From: Tillus elongatus
Taxonomy: Eukaryota; Arthropoda; Insecta; Coleoptera; Cleridae
Direction of reading: 5' to 3'
NCBI GenBank assembly: GCA_964006375.1
Contig: OZ023263.1
Coordinates: forward strand, 139,566,173-139,630,172
DNA length: 64,000 bases
Shown here: positions 10,724 to 23,263 of the stretch, piece by piece
How positions within the stretch are numbered: the stretch's first letter is position 1
Layout of the letters: every line of letters starts with the position of its first letter
Notes under the pieces: generated by a model
The model's input: the letters and a program-made list of their open reading frames with translations, nothing else
What the model was told of the DNA's origin: nothing
The model's database searches: none
Program-made: the position numbers and the translations under genes

Positions 10724-12230
10724 CTACGGTTCGTTCCGGAATTTCAAGGGAAATCCGGATTCGGTGTTCATTGGACTTTCTTCTTTGGTTGTCTTCCATT
10801 TCTTCAACTCCATTTTTGTAGCTGTTGTTACGATGGCCATTATGACAGCCACATATAGTAATATGGTCCATATACTCAAGTGATGGATAGGTATTTTGAT
10901 TGGTCCTGGTATATTCTGTTTGATCGTTTGAAGTTGGTTTTGCATCTGATCGATGTTGTGTAGCTGTACGTTTTCTAGTGTTAATTCAGGTACCTTTTCT
11001 GGATTTACAGGATCTTCTGGATTTAGGGGTTCTAATTTTGGTAGATTTAATAGTTGTTGCGTTTCTGATGTTGTGGGCCGGTCTTATAGATTTTGGTGCC
11101 TATTTTCAATTGGCAATTTGGTTGAAGGTTGACTAATTTGGTACTTTTTATTATATTGGTTCCTGGCAAGTTATTCTGCCATTTGTTTCGTCTGGTGCTA
11201 TAACAATGTATTGACTGGTTCCATATCATGAAACAGTTGGTTTATTGATTTTGACTATTTCTTGTTAACAGTTATTTATAGGTTTTTGAAATTTGATTAA
11301 TTTGCTTTCGCATGGGTTTTGATCATTCCTGGCTGTTGGATTGTCGTCTTTGCAGAAATACATTTGGTTCTTTAAATTTTGACATTCTTCGTTGCGATAG
11401 GCTTATTGTTTGCTGCTTAGTATTAGGTATTTGGTTCTAGAAATTATCATAGTAAAAGTGTGTGGATTTCAAGGGACTGGTAAAGTGTATAATTGATAAT
11501 AATTATACTCCGATTCGTCTACTATAGGTATCTATATTTGAAATATAATTGTGAAATTGTTTTGAACTGTATTTTAAATATTTTGTCGTATAGATTTAGA
11601 TCAGTTGTTAATTTTGCATTAGTTACATAATTTTGTATTTTATTGATTTCTTTTATTATAAATTTTGGTTTTAATATTGACGTGTGAAATATTCCTAATT
11701 TTGAAAAAGTGATTGTATTTTCGGTTGTTAAAGCCAGTTATTGAATATATTCAGTAAATGGCTTAACTGTGTGAGTAATTCCAGAATTTTTATGCGGTGG
11801 TAATGAGTTAGTTGTTCTCCTAAGGCTATTAATTGTATTACCCAATTCTTTTATTCTATTCACTATTGTGTCTTGATTATGACTCAATTTTACTATTGTT
11901 TTATTAAATTCTATTATCGCTCCAAGCATCAATGAATTCTGCGATTGGAAAAGTTCATGAATTTTATTTTGATCTGTCGTTAAAGTTCTAATGCCTGATA
12001 TATACGTTCTCCGTCTTGTGAATCTAGATTTCCTGTGATTGATTTAAAGATAGATCATAGTCTGTTTATCATGCCACATTTCTGTCTGTATTAAAAGTAT
12101 TCGTATTTGGAAAAATCCTATAAAATATATCATCTATGTTCTCTATAGTAAAATTCAACGTTAGTATGAAATTTCGATATTCAGAATGGTAGTCGGTCGT
12201 CATTAATTTAAATTAAAGTTTATTAAAATA
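10724..12230 (-). pseudogene. env-like region of the minus-strand errantivirus (broken)
   Basis: Fragments of a third ORF lie between integrase and LTR. The C-terminal piece (10945 to 10724) has a hydrophobic segment of about 20 residues ('IWTILLYVAVIMAIV') followed by a Lys-rich tail, fitting a membrane anchor with a cytoplasmic end. An upstream piece (11932 to 11738) has heptad-like 'IKELGNTINSLRR'. Position and topology match errantivirus envelope proteins. Stops break it into short frames, so no functional protein is expected. The left limit is approximate. Confidence 0.65.
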
Positions 12231-12255
12231 GCTTTGTTATGCTCTAATAGTGAGA

Positions 12256-13040
12256 TTATTGAATATGGTCCTGAAAATGGATTCTTATGTTTTTGTGGAA
12301 TCCGGGCGGAATCTTTTTATAGACAATGTCGCCTTCTTTGAATGGTTGGTTAGTGTGTTTGTTTGTCCGTTGTATTGTTTTCAATTTCGAGTTTTCGATC
12401 CGATTTCTTACTATTTCATAAATAATTTGCTTTAATTCCTTATGTTGTACGTTATACTCTTGGGTAATTATTACTTCCAGGTCGTAGTTGAACATTTCAG
12501 ATATATAGTCAAATATTAAGTCGATTGGTTATATTTTTAAATTTAGCTTTAAATAAACGATAATGTTAGATGATTGTGCTGCAAAATCTTTCAATTGGTT
12601 TTGAAGTGTGGTTGTATGTAATTATATTTGATATGCCGCAAGTAGCTCTTTTATTACTAAGTTCGAGAACTCTGTACCTGGATCTGCAATTAGGGTTTTA
12701 CACGATCCATATTGTGAAAAGTATTTGATTAGTTTTTTCGCAATTTCGGTGGCACTTTTACTTTTGATCGGAATTGCTTGGCCAAATTTACTAAATGGAT
12801 CTATTATTGTTAAGACTATGGCTTGTTCGATTTGCAATGTATCCATATGCAGTATTTCTAAAGGTTTGGATGCTGTGGGAGTGTGTTCTAATGCTATTTA
12901 TGCTGGGTTTCTGTTGTACTTGCACGTCTTGCATAATTCACAATTTCGTACATACTCTTCTACATGTTTATTTAAATTGGGATAGTATTTTTTCTTTATT
13001 CATATGTATGTTTCTTCCGCTCCCCGATGATTACTCTTCC
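12256..13040 (-). pseudogene. pol: Gypsy integrase, minus-strand copy (broken)
   Basis: The core is visible at 12846 to 12622: 'MDTLQIE' (first Asp), 'IDPFSKFGQAIPIKSKS' and 'IADPGTEFSN' (second Asp). The C-terminal part at 12495 to 12256 contains 'FKEGDIVYKK', a chromatin- or DNA-binding tail motif of Gypsy integrases. Between them the frame is lost and the segment with the third acidic residue is not seen. The zinc domain ('CELCKTC' equivalent) lies at about 12930 and is followed by a stop. Confidence 0.8.
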
Positions 13041-14260
13041 CTTCATGATATTTCATGATTGTCTCGGTTAACCCGTCCTCGTGAATTTCGTCTCTAACTT
13101 CCAAATATCTACAAAATTTGCGTGATTTCACGTTATTAAATTTTTTATTGATTACCGAACTTACTAGTTCGTAATCTTGTTCATTTACAAAAACACAATA
13201 ATATTTCCTTTGGGGTAAACAGTACTCTTTTATAAATTTTTCTATTTGGCTGGGTTCATACAAATTAAAGTTTGCATAGATGAAATTTGGTTTGTCTTTT
13301 CTGACTGAGAATATTTCCGGTTTGTCCGTATTTTTTAAAACTATCTGATTGGTTTTGCTGTTAACGATTTCTTCCTCGAGTATCGGTATACCGGGTGCTG
13401 AGTACGAGTTTGCATCTGAATTAGCTGTTTCGTCATTGTCAATTTCTATTATTTCCTCTTCTTCGTCAATATTATTAGCCGTTGATTGGTTATCTATATC
13501 AAGTGGGTCTATTTCTACTCTGGAAAGTGCACCGGCTGCGCAGTTTAACGTTCCGTTCTTATACTCGATTTTAAATTCATATTCTTCTAGTTTTTATCTC
13601 CAACGGAGTAATTTTGAATTTGGTTGTTTTAAGGAAAATAACAATTTTAACGGTTTATGGTCTGTATAGATGGTGAATTTCCGTCCGTACAAATATGGTC
13701 TGAAATAATTTGTTGCCCACACGATGGCTAATAACTCCTTCTCTATCGTGCTGTATCTAGATTCTGTTTCGTTCAATGTACGACTGCCGTAAGCTATCGG
13801 GCGGTCCGAATTTGATTTACCCTGGCTCAATATTCCAGCTATCGCTACATTGGAAGCGTCGGTTGTTAATAAAAAATCTTTAGAAAATCTGGTGGTATTA
13901 GCACAGGTGAATTCATTAACACGAGTTAAAGGCAGCAATGTATTCCTCGTCGTTAATGTTTATTCTAGAGCTTTTCTTTAAGCATTTGGTTAGTGGTTTC
14001 GTGACGTGTGCAAAGTTTTCTATGAATTTACGATAGTATCCAACTAGTCCTAGAAATTATTTGATTTCTTTGGGGTTTTCGGTATTGGGAATTTCTTTAT
14101 TGCATCCAGTTTCCTTGGATTCGGACGAATTCCGTCTGGGCTGACTACGTGTCCTAGAAACTCGGCTTCCTTCTTTAGAAAATCGCTTTTGTCTAGCTGC
14201 ATCTTTAAGTTGCTTTGTCTGAAGCGACCGAATACCAATTTTAAATACCAATTTTAGTTT
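13000..14260 (-). pseudogene. pol: Gypsy RT thumb, RNase H and linker, minus-strand copy
   Basis: Order on the minus strand: RT thumb (14238 to 14050, 'EAEFLGHVVSPDGIRPNP'), RNase H (13938 to 13594, 'LLTTDASN', '[13 protein letters not shown]', 'TIYTDHKPL'), the block that should read 'ADALSR' but reads 'AAGALSR' near 13530, then an acidic linker and 'EKFIKEYCLPQR' near 13220. Frameshifts occur at about 14050, 13930 and 13590. The last RNase H Asp is Gly here and Tyr in the plus copy, so it was lost independently or the site is poorly conserved in this lineage. Confidence 0.8.
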
Positions 14261-14272
14261 TTCTATGTGTTT

Positions 14273-14674
14273 TTATAATGACGTGGAGAAGACTATGACG
14301 TCATCCATGTATACAAGGCATGTTTGTCCAATTAGGCCTTCTAACACGTTCTGCATGAGCCTGGAAAAGGTTGATGGAGCTCCTGATAAACTAAAAGTTG
14401 AAAAGTATTGTGCTCTGCCTAATTTATCTAATATGTTATCAATGCTGGGAATCGACTGCCTGTTGGGTGCGATTTTTTCTTTGTTTAACTTCCAATATTT
14501 TGAATATACTGGTAAATATGTTATTGTTTGTAAGTTATGTTTTATTACCCGGGTGTGAGTTATGGGTTCATTTTTATTTAGAAATATGTCTTGATATTCC
14601 GACAATAAATTAAATAATACTTGCTTCTCTTCATCGTTTAAATAATCCGTATCTATTTGCTCAATCTTTTTCAT
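14273..14674 (-). pseudogene. pol: Gypsy RT, minus-strand copy with internal deletion
   Basis: The frame starts with 'DTDYLNDEEKQVLFNLLSEY' and ends with 'CLVYMDDVIVFS'. The middle of the palm is missing: 'AQYFSTFSLSGAPSTFSR' joins two segments that are about 40 residues apart in the plus copy. The first catalytic Asp block and the 'MPFGL' block are therefore gone, although YMDD remains. Confidence 0.85.
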
Positions 14675-15049
14675 TTATAATTTCTTTTTGGTTGCCCCTC
14701 GTATTTTTAATATTTATATCGTTCATCCGAACTGCATGTGGAATATTATTCTGTTTAACGGCCGGTTCATATGACATTCGTTTATGGTTATCTAGTGTTT
14801 CAAAAGCGTATTGTCTGTTTAATTTGCCGACTGGCTTATTATATATGTTTATATAACTTTGTTCGGTGTCATTTAATATTCGGTTTACTATGTCAAGTTC
14901 ATTATTATGTATAAAATATTCTTGAGTTACTACATTATTTAAAACTATTTGTCATTTTGAAGGTTGACAGTGACTGAATGAGCCAGTTCTCAAAGTCAAG
15001 ACTCTAATTTAAAAAAAAAAAAATAATCTATTTGGTTGTCGGATGATAG

Positions 15050-15877
15050 TAAAAGACTGAGGGTAAGTCATAGTATTTCCTTCGGAGCCCATGCAAGGGT
15101 CTTTCAGGCCGATATGTACGCCATCCTGCACTCTGTGCGGAAGAACAAGAGGAGGGGCTACACCAACAAGTGGATTCTCATAGCCACAGACAGCCACGCA
15201 GCCCTTAAAGCGCTAGGTAGCCCACGGGTAAATTACAGGCTGGTAAGTGAATGCCGAGACGAGCCGAGCGACCTGGTTGGGCAGAATGAGGTCACCCTCA
15301 TCTGGGTGCCGGGTCACTCAGGGGTCAAAGGCAATGAAGAAGCTGACAGTCTCGCGAAGAGAGGGTCATCAGAACCATTTATGGGACCACAACATTGCGT
15401 AACAAAGAGCACTGCCAGGGGAGCCATTAAGTCCTGGGTCAGAAACGAACACAAGGTGTATTGGGCAGACTGTCCAGGGCTCAGACACGGGAAGTCAGTA
15501 ATTGACGAACCCAGTTCAAAGAGAGCTGTGGAGCTGCTAAATCTTAGCAGAGGTCAGTTCAGAAACATAACAGGTCTCTTGACGGGACTCATGGCCGTCT
15601 AGAAACTGTATAAAATGGGGCGGTTCGAAGGGACCTCGCATGCACACTCTGCGGCGAGGGGAGGAATCAGCCCCTCTTGTGCGAGTGTAAAGTTTTGGAC
15701 TGCAAAAGGCAACTGATGTACGGTCAGTCTAGATCGGAGACAGCGCAATATAAAACTTCACCCTACCAATCGCTGTGCAGAGTCGTTTAAAGCACAGTTA
15801 TTTTGGAATGGGTGGAGTAAAAATACTAAAGGCATGCACAATAAGCCAAAGGCTTCAGTGCTATCAAGGCGGCAAAC
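15050..15877 (+). pseudogene. LINE fragment A: RNase H domain and 3' end
   Basis: The 3' part of a non-LTR retrotransposon. The open frame 15036-15602 contains 'SFGAHARVFQADMYAIL' (Glu-equivalent block), 'ILIATDSHAALKAL' (Asp block) and 'VTLIWVPGHSGVKGNEEADS', the classic LINE RNase H with the His loop and last Asp. This type is known from the I/R1/LOA group. After the frame breaks, a C-terminal CCHC-like knuckle ('ACTLCGEG') is visible near 15640-15690. Fragment B repeats the same sequence at 16905-17720, so the two are tandem. The right junction with B is about 15877. Confidence 0.85.
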
Positions 15878-17760
15878 ACCTGCTGCAGGTGGATCGGTTC
15901 CATGCTTAGGGACAGGGCGGTGTTCACCTCACTCGCGGGAGGGACTCTGCTGGCAGGGGTCGCGGTGGGGTGTCCGCAGGGAAGCGTTCTGGCTCCCTTG
16001 CTCTGGTGCCAAGTCGTGGACGGCCTGCTAGGGAGACTCTCGGAAGGGTGGGTATGAGGTACAGGGCTATGCGGAAGACATTGTCATCATAGTCCGAGGA
16101 AAGGTTACACAGTCAGTGTGGGAGCGCATGCAGACAGCACTGAAAGTGGTGGAAAGGTGAACGGTTGGCCAAGGGCTCGGGGGAGCCCTGAGAAAGCAAC
16201 CGTCATACAGCTTACGAGGAGGAGGAAGTGGAAGCGCCACAAAGCTCTCGCTCTATACGGTAGGAACGTTCTAATGGCCAGGAAGGTAAAATATCTAGGG
16301 GTTGTATTGGACTATAAGCTAACCTGAAATTGTCACGTTGAAAAAAATACTGCGTAAGGCAATCATCACCCTAGCCGTCACTGGGCGGTTGTATGGAAAA
16401 ACGTGGGGTCTAAGACCTAATATGGCCCACTGGCTGTACACAAGGGTGGTCAGACCATCACTAACATACGCGGCACTAGTCTGGTGGCCTAAGATGACAC
16501 AATCCAGTGCCAAACAAAAACTAGGCGAGATCCAAAGGATGGATTGCCTGGGCATAACAGAGGCCATGACTTCAACCCCAACATCCGCCATGGGAGTGTT
16601 GCTGGATCTACACTTAGTTATTATGGATGGGACTATACAGACTAGTCTGCAATGGTAGATTGAAGATCAACCCAGGCTTCAGGGGCCACTGCAAGATTTA
16701 AGAGATCGTGAAAGAGCACATGCTTGACATGAGGTCAGACTTTGCGAGCCCGCGAATCTGCAGGGAAAACAATGTTACAGTGGAAATCCCGGACTGCGAG
16801 GCATGGAGGGAGGAGACGCCAAGCATATCACGGGACGCGCTCGTCTGGTTCATGGACGGATCCGGCGGGGAGCGTGGGACGGTGGCAGGTGTTTATTCGG
16901 AGGGACCGAGGGTAAGTCATAGTATTTCCCTCGGAGCCCATGCAACGGTCTTTCAAGCCGAAATGTACGCCATCCTGCACTGTGTGCGGGAGAACAAGAG
17001 GAGGGGCTACACCACCAAGCGGATCCTCATAGGCACAGACAGCCCTAAGTAGCCCACGGGTAATTTCCAAGCCAGTAAGTAAATGCCGAGACGAGACGAG
17101 CGACCTGGCTGGGCAGAATGAGGTCACCTTCATCTGGGTACCAGGTCACTCGGGGGTCCAAAGCAATGAAGAAGCCGACAGTCTCGCGAAGAGTGGGTCC
17201 GCAGAACTATTTATGGGACCAGAACCGGTTCTAGGCGTGAAAAACAGCACTGCCAGGGGAACCATTGAGTCCTGGGTCAGAAACGAACACAAGGTGTACT
17301 GAGCAGACTGTCCAGGGCTCAGACATGGGAAGTCAGTAATTGACGAACCCAGTTCAAGAAGAGCTGGGGAGCTGCTAAATCTTGGCAGAGGACAGCTCAG
17401 AAACATAACAGGTCTCTTGACGGGACACAAGGCTGTCAAGAAACACCTGAATAAAATGGGGCTGTTTGAGGGGGACCTCGCATGCAGACTCTGCGGCAAC
17501 AAGGAGGAATCAACCCAGCACATCTTGTGCGAGTGTAAAGCTCGGGACCGCAAAAGACAACTGATCTACGGTCAGTCTAGACCGGAGGCAGAGCAATATA
17601 AAACACCACCCTACCAATCGCTGTGCAGACTATTTTAAAGCACAGTGATTTTGGAATGGGTGAAGTGAAAATACTAAGGGCAATACAATAAGCCAGAGGC
17701 TGCAGTGCTTTCGGGACGGCAAAGACGCGGTCGTGCCCTGAGGAATAAACTGCCAAATCA
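15878..17760 (+). pseudogene. LINE fragment B: RT, RNase H and 3' end
   Basis: A longer copy of the same LINE family. RT palm motifs are 'GCPQGSVLAPLLW' at about 15968-16010 and 'YAEDIVII' at 16068-16091, where the catalytic YADD has become YAED. The thumb region has 'TRVVRPSLTYAALVWWPK' at 16441-16495 and 'GITEAMTSTPTSAM'. RNase H follows ('WFMDGSGG', 'FQAEMYAIL', 'GYQVTRGS' in another frame), and the terminal zinc knuckle at 17480-17550 reads 'CRLCGNKEESTQHILCECK'. Several frameshifts and an internal loss near 17041 make it inactive. Confidence 0.85.
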
Positions 17761-17794
17761 TCAGAGTATCAACCTATTTCAAATTAATATTGTG

Positions 17795-18535
<741 letters not shown>

Positions 18536-18812
18536 AACGGGGTAATGGTCCACAATAGTCGTATGAAACCGTATTACTAATTTAAGGGGTGTGAGACCAA
18601 AAAGGGCAACATTTTACAGTAAGATCTTTATTCTTTGTTGCAAATATTTCGTCTTTACTCTAAGACTTCATCAGTGCATCAGCTACAATACAAACAATAC
18701 ATGTCACTTAAATTAACGTTATGAGTTTTTTTGTTTGAACTTACAATTCATCTGCAGGATAAAATAGCATACATATCAAACCATTTTGCACGACAATAAA
18801 CATTGTTGTATG

Positions 18813-19139
18813 TTAAAAACTCTGGACGCAGCAAGTGCGTTATGATAGTGAATTTTCATAAAACTATTTTTTAATAGCAATGTGTGTTTTTTTTTAGGAA
18901 AGCAGGCATCAAATTTGGTTACCAGTATCTATATAGTAAAAACAATGTGCCATGTTTCATCAAAATAACTTTATTGTTTGAAAATGTAAAAAAAATTCCG
19001 AAAGTAAACTTAAGGTGTTCCCGAAAAAACTCGTTTCTTGGTCAACCTTATAGGTTAATAGAAAATTGAGCTATTCAAATATTATGCATTTGATTAAAAT
19101 TCGCTACCATAACGCACTTACTGCGTCCAGAATTTTTTT
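18813..19139. mobile_element. MITE-like element with ~45-bp terminal inverted repeats
   Basis: Left arm 18813-18860 ('tctggacgcagcaagtgcgt' then 'tatgatagtgaatttt') is the inverted counterpart of 19093-19138 ('aaattcgctaccata' then 'acgcacttactgcgtccaga'). The interior carries the 'ttccgaaagtaaac' core that is also seen in the TA-tailed repeats. A related half-copy is at 31010-31215 (and 59119-59324), and another fragment is near 37075-37215. No transposase is present, so it would be non-autonomous. A target duplication is not obvious. Confidence 0.7.
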
Positions 19140-19459
19140 CTTACAAACATGCATTATATTTCGATGGACAATGCAAAAATGCCATAACATAAGGCGTTTG
19201 ATTAAAAAAAAAAAAGAAAATTTGTATCACCAACGACTTATGGGCCAGCCTGTGATTGTAGAAATAATTTTTTAAGATGTAGCTCAAGACACCCTATAAT
19301 TAATATATACAATTTTTTTTCATATCTTGTATAATAACAGATATATTGAGCTTTATTTTTTTTACGAAAATTCTACAAAAATTATATACCATAAACGATA
19401 AACTCTATAGCTAAGACTACTGCCAAGCGTCAGAGAAAGGGTCTATTTGAAATGAATTT

Positions 19460-19926
19460 TCTGGAAACATTTTATTAAAATGAAGGACAATGGCGGTTGA
19501 AACTAAGACTTCAGGGTTTGCAAAACATTCTTCTTGAGACATTTTATTTCCATAGCCCGTATTAGATTCAAGTTCTTTTCCTAAATGTTGCCAATTTTGA
19601 CGTTTAAATCGCAACTTTGACGTTTAGTGAAAAACCCCAATTTATTTTTCTTGAAATGCCTATAACTTTTTTGTCTTTTCACCTACAGAGCTAGATTTTG
19701 GTACCTAGCTTACCTATAAGGATATAAACCGGCACACCAAATTTGGTTGCCCTTACTTTGTTAATTCCGGAGAAAGAATTTTTTTCGAAAGAAAACACAA
19801 CATTTTCCGGGAAAACCTGGACCGATTTTCCTGGATAACAAACTTATCCAAGCCATTTACAAAAGGAAGGTATTCACCAAATTTAATCAACATCGGCCCA
19901 TTATTTTTTAAGTTATCGGTGTGATA

Positions 19927-19928
<2 letters not shown>
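19460..19928 (+). repeat. TA-tailed interspersed repeat, copy 3
   Basis: The third copy of the family. It matches 17795-18395 and 1-254 and ends in the TA tract at 19929. Its right end is also the left boundary of the large duplicated block. Confidence 0.75.

Positions 19929-20007
<79 letters not shown>
19929..20007. repeat. (TA)n microsatellite at the left edge of duplicated block copy 1
   Basis: About 39 TA units. The sequence to its right is repeated at 48113 onward. The sequence to its left is not repeated. Confidence 0.95.
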
Positions 20008-20010
<3 letters not shown>

Positions 20011-20436
20011 TGTCTACTGTTCAGTTTGAGCCCAAAAACACATATTTAATGTTCAGTTTGGATCCACAGTGTTCAGTTTGGAACCGGTCTCAAAGTGACA
20101 TTTATATTTATTGTTAGTTTTGGGTCCCTATTCCCCTTTATTGCTCCCCCACCACACCACTAATGCCATACAGTGTTGCCGAGTTGAATATAGGCAAAAA
20201 AACTTACGTTTTGAATAGTCATGCATTGTTACTTATTTATAATGCGATTATTATAATAGTACAAAAGTACTGTATTGGCAAATAATAAAATAAATAATGC
20301 ATACCTAACCAGTAAAATATAAACATTGTAAAAATCAGCAGATTTCTTTTGTTGTTTTCATCACTAAATAACATGAGAGGCAAATTGAGGAAAAAAATGT
20401 AATTTTTTAATCAGTTTTTTGTGGTTCTCATAGCCC

Positions 20437-20640
20437 ATGTTGATTTCGGCCTACAAAAGGAAAGGCCGCAGAGCTCTAGACAAAGCATTTAGAAAAATAA
20501 AACAAAAATATGTAGAACATTTAATAAATGATACAAATTCAACATTCGATGACAGCTGGTATGCAGCACTTGTAACAAATATAATAATATTTAGAAGTAC
20601 GTTTTATAGGTTTGAAGAAGATAAACAAGTATTTCTGTGA
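20437..20640 (+). CDS. Hypothetical 67-codon ORF (possible exon)
   Basis: A Lys/Arg-rich start ('AYKRKGRRALDKAFRK') is followed by 'SWYAALVTNIIIF'. A possible splice acceptor ('ttctcatag') lies just before the Met. I do not recognise the family. The copy at 48542-48745 has one substitution (20473 G to A) that changes Ala to Thr and leaves the frame open. This could be an exon, a fragment of an old transposon, or chance. Confidence 0.25.
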   Translation: MLISAYKRKGRRALDKAFRKIKQKYVEHLINDTNSTFDDSWYAALVTNIIIFRSTFYRFEEDKQVFL

Positions 20641-20713
20641 AGCTTTTTAGTAAAACAGCCTGTTTCTTGAATTTTTATTCTCCGCTGAATTTATTCTAAA
20701 AAATAACAAAAAC

Positions 20714-20917
20714 ATGACCTACTGCTTATTTAGGTTACGAATAGATTACTTACATTGTTTTAGATATTTTCACTTAAAACTCTTTGTAATACATGGTCTT
20801 AATAATTTTATTCGACATATTTCACATTTACTTGCTAAATATGGGGAAATGAAAGTAAAAATTGTCGTTACAGAAACATCAGACAGTATACTGCGATTCC
20901 TATTTAATAACAGATAA
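20714..20917 (+). CDS. Hypothetical 67-codon ORF, unrecognised
   Basis: An open frame with 'HGLNNFIRHISHLLAKYGEM' in the middle and no known motif. It sits 73 bp after the previous ORF in a different frame. It is identical at 48819-49022. Evidence for coding is weak. Confidence 0.15.
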   Translation: MTYCLFRLRIDYLHCFRYFHLKLFVIHGLNNFIRHISHLLAKYGEMKVKIVVTETSDSILRFLFNNR

Positions 20918-21682
20918 TCAGCTCGATGACCCGGTAAGATTGACGGGGCAGTGACATGTTACACACATAGATGTTGGCATACTTGTCAAAAATCTCAGAT
21001 GTGGAAGTTTCTAAAGGCACCGCCCCCACTTGTGTGTTTGAAAATATTACATTATATTTAAAACAGTTATTTATCTCAGTTTAAATAATTCGGGTATTGT
21101 TTGCACGCAATTCCATGTCGCAAGTAAAAATTCATTTCTCAAATATTATTAGGTAAAATAAAAAGAAAACTACAAATAGGTGACTGAAAATCATTTTTAT
21201 TTATTAAGTTTTTTTCCCCCCAACAAAACATATTCACAAAATCAACACATTATTTAACCATGCAGTACTCTTACCGCAGAGCCCCATTCCACTGCAACAC
21301 ATTTTAATTTGTTTAAGCGGATTTCTCTAGTTTTGAAATCTTTTTCTCACAATACCTTGTTAAATAAACAGTATGGTTAAAGGAGAAACACTCCACATCC
21401 AGCGACTCTTTTTTTTTTCAAATCTATTTTTAATTTTATTTTAAAGCCATTTCTTTACAACTTTTAGGGACAAACTGCTGCTCTTAAGTTCTATATAAAA
21501 TATTTTCTTGGTTTGAGGGGGAATAAGTATGGGTAGTACAGTCAGTAGCTACTAGAGCGCTTAGCAATTATCAAAGAAAAGAGAGTGATGAGTCAAGAAG
21601 TAGAGGTTGCTTCGTAAGTTACCAATGTTGTTCCAAAAACTCTCGTGACCATCGCAACGTTAATTTTCTGAAATAAATATGA
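20918..21682. other. Non-coding stretch
   Basis: AT-rich, with no gene, RNA or repeat I can identify. Repeated at 49023-49787. Confidence 0.4.
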
Positions 21683-21889
21683 GAAAGTGGGGTAGATTCA
21701 ATCTTGTCTAATATTATGCTTAGTTTTCAAATTTTGCACTTAATTTTCGGTGAACAGGTTGTTAATGGTCGAATCCACCAGACGTCAACAGCTGTATTTT
21801 AAGAAATGTTGACAAATGCCAACATTTTTTGACAGAACAATTTGACTATTAGCAGCTCCTGGCGCCTGCTACACTCGGACAGTATGATA

Positions 21890-22894
21890 TAGTGATGTAG
21901 ATACTCGTATTATTGAGAAACTCTGAACCATCCGATTCGAATATCAAAATCCTCGGTTCATAGGATTCGACAAATACTTGGAACTACCTTATGTTCACAG
22001 GACACATAGTCCTCTATATTTTGGGGGAACCACAAATATATGTTACCTGAACTTTATTGCTTGCATTTAAATATTTGTGTGTGCCCGCCAGTTTAGTATG
22101 ATCTGAAAGGGTTTTTTCGAAAGCTGGTCAGCTTACCAACGTCCCTCAGAATCACCTCTTGCCAAAAAATTGGAACAATTTTTTTTCTTGTACAGCTGCC
22201 TATAAATGTTAAATAAAATTAAGAATTTTTTTTGCTGACCGAAATGTTTAAAGCCGAAGTTTTTTAAAATTTTGTTTTTTTGTTATATCTATAATAGTTA
22301 TATAGTTTTGCAACCAAAGAATATCTTTTTGTTACACCTTTAAAGGCGTTATACCTATATTTTGTAGTTTGGTTTGTAATAAAATGCATTACTTTGTTAA
22401 AGTCTGTGGTTGATATTTTAAAATTAAAACCATCCACACATTACTTTGTTAATTCGGAAGCCTTGTTATTGTTCAAAATATATAGAAATTCCGTTATAGT
22501 AAGTATTATATTACTCATAGAATTTTTTGTGTGAAATATTTTTGTACGGTACGATTTCGTTTATCGCAGAGTGTTGCGAGTAACCTACATGAGCCTACAT
22601 CTAAATCTACGTACTAAAATCGGAAACAGAGTACTCGATAGTATAATATTGTGTTACCGACTTCAGACTACTCCTGAGTATCAGAGTGTCTGGCCGATTC
22701 TTAGAATAAATTAGATTTTTAGTACATTGCAGCCGTAGGGAGAGGGCACGAATGTTACACAGTATGCACAGTCACAAGAAGTCACAATCCCGCTCCCACT
22801 CTATGCGAATTAATATTCGGATTAAAGAATCGGAATGTTCTGAGTATATCCATCGTCTGAACAAACGATTTTAATTCGAATCCACCCATCACTA
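21890..22894. mobile_element. Non-autonomous hAT-type element nested in the pogo element
   Basis: It starts 'tagtgatg' and ends 'catcacta'. It is flanked by a perfect 8-bp duplication 'gtatgata' at 21882-21889 and 22895-22902. Removing the element plus one duplication restores a continuous sequence. It has no transposase. The 8-bp duplication fits the hAT superfamily. Confidence 0.85.
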
Positions 22895-23263
22895 GTATGA
22901 TAAGCTTTGTATACTAATGGCCGCTGAGATGACAGAATTTTTATTAGTGAAGAAAAGTTAATTGTGCAACGTAAAGGTAGGCTTTTAATGTATGTTTATA
23001 GCTAAAATATATGTGATTGTGTTTAAATTTAGATGGTAATGCAATGGTATGTTGTATAACGGTATCTAAAAGCACACTGTCAAGCAAGTTATCTCAAGTT
23101 TAAAGTATGCAGACCAATTTCGCAGTTTTGTTTAAATAACCAGCATATGGGGTCCATTCATCTCCAGCATATGTGGTAGATTCATCCATCCATCATGGGG
23201 TAGAATCTACCCTTTGTCGTGTGGATGAATCTACCCCATATTGTCAATCTTTAATTCTTGTAT

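Larger units (their letters stand above)
10499..14953 (-). mobile_element. Truncated Gypsy/errantivirus-like element, minus strand
   Basis: A second, diverged copy of the same family in the opposite direction. Read 14953 to 10499 it has the protease-RT linker, RT, RNase H, integrase, an env-like region, a polypurine tract and a partial 3' LTR. The 5' LTR, gag and most of protease are missing. Homology with the plus copy begins at about 14953, matching plus-copy 8110. Stops and deletions occur throughout. It preserves the env region that the plus copy lost, which identifies the family as errantivirus-like (envelope-bearing Gypsy). Confidence 0.88.

Noticed and set aside
6436..14674. An intact, active errantivirus
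   Set aside because: Stops, frameshifts, lost catalytic residues and truncations are present in both copies.
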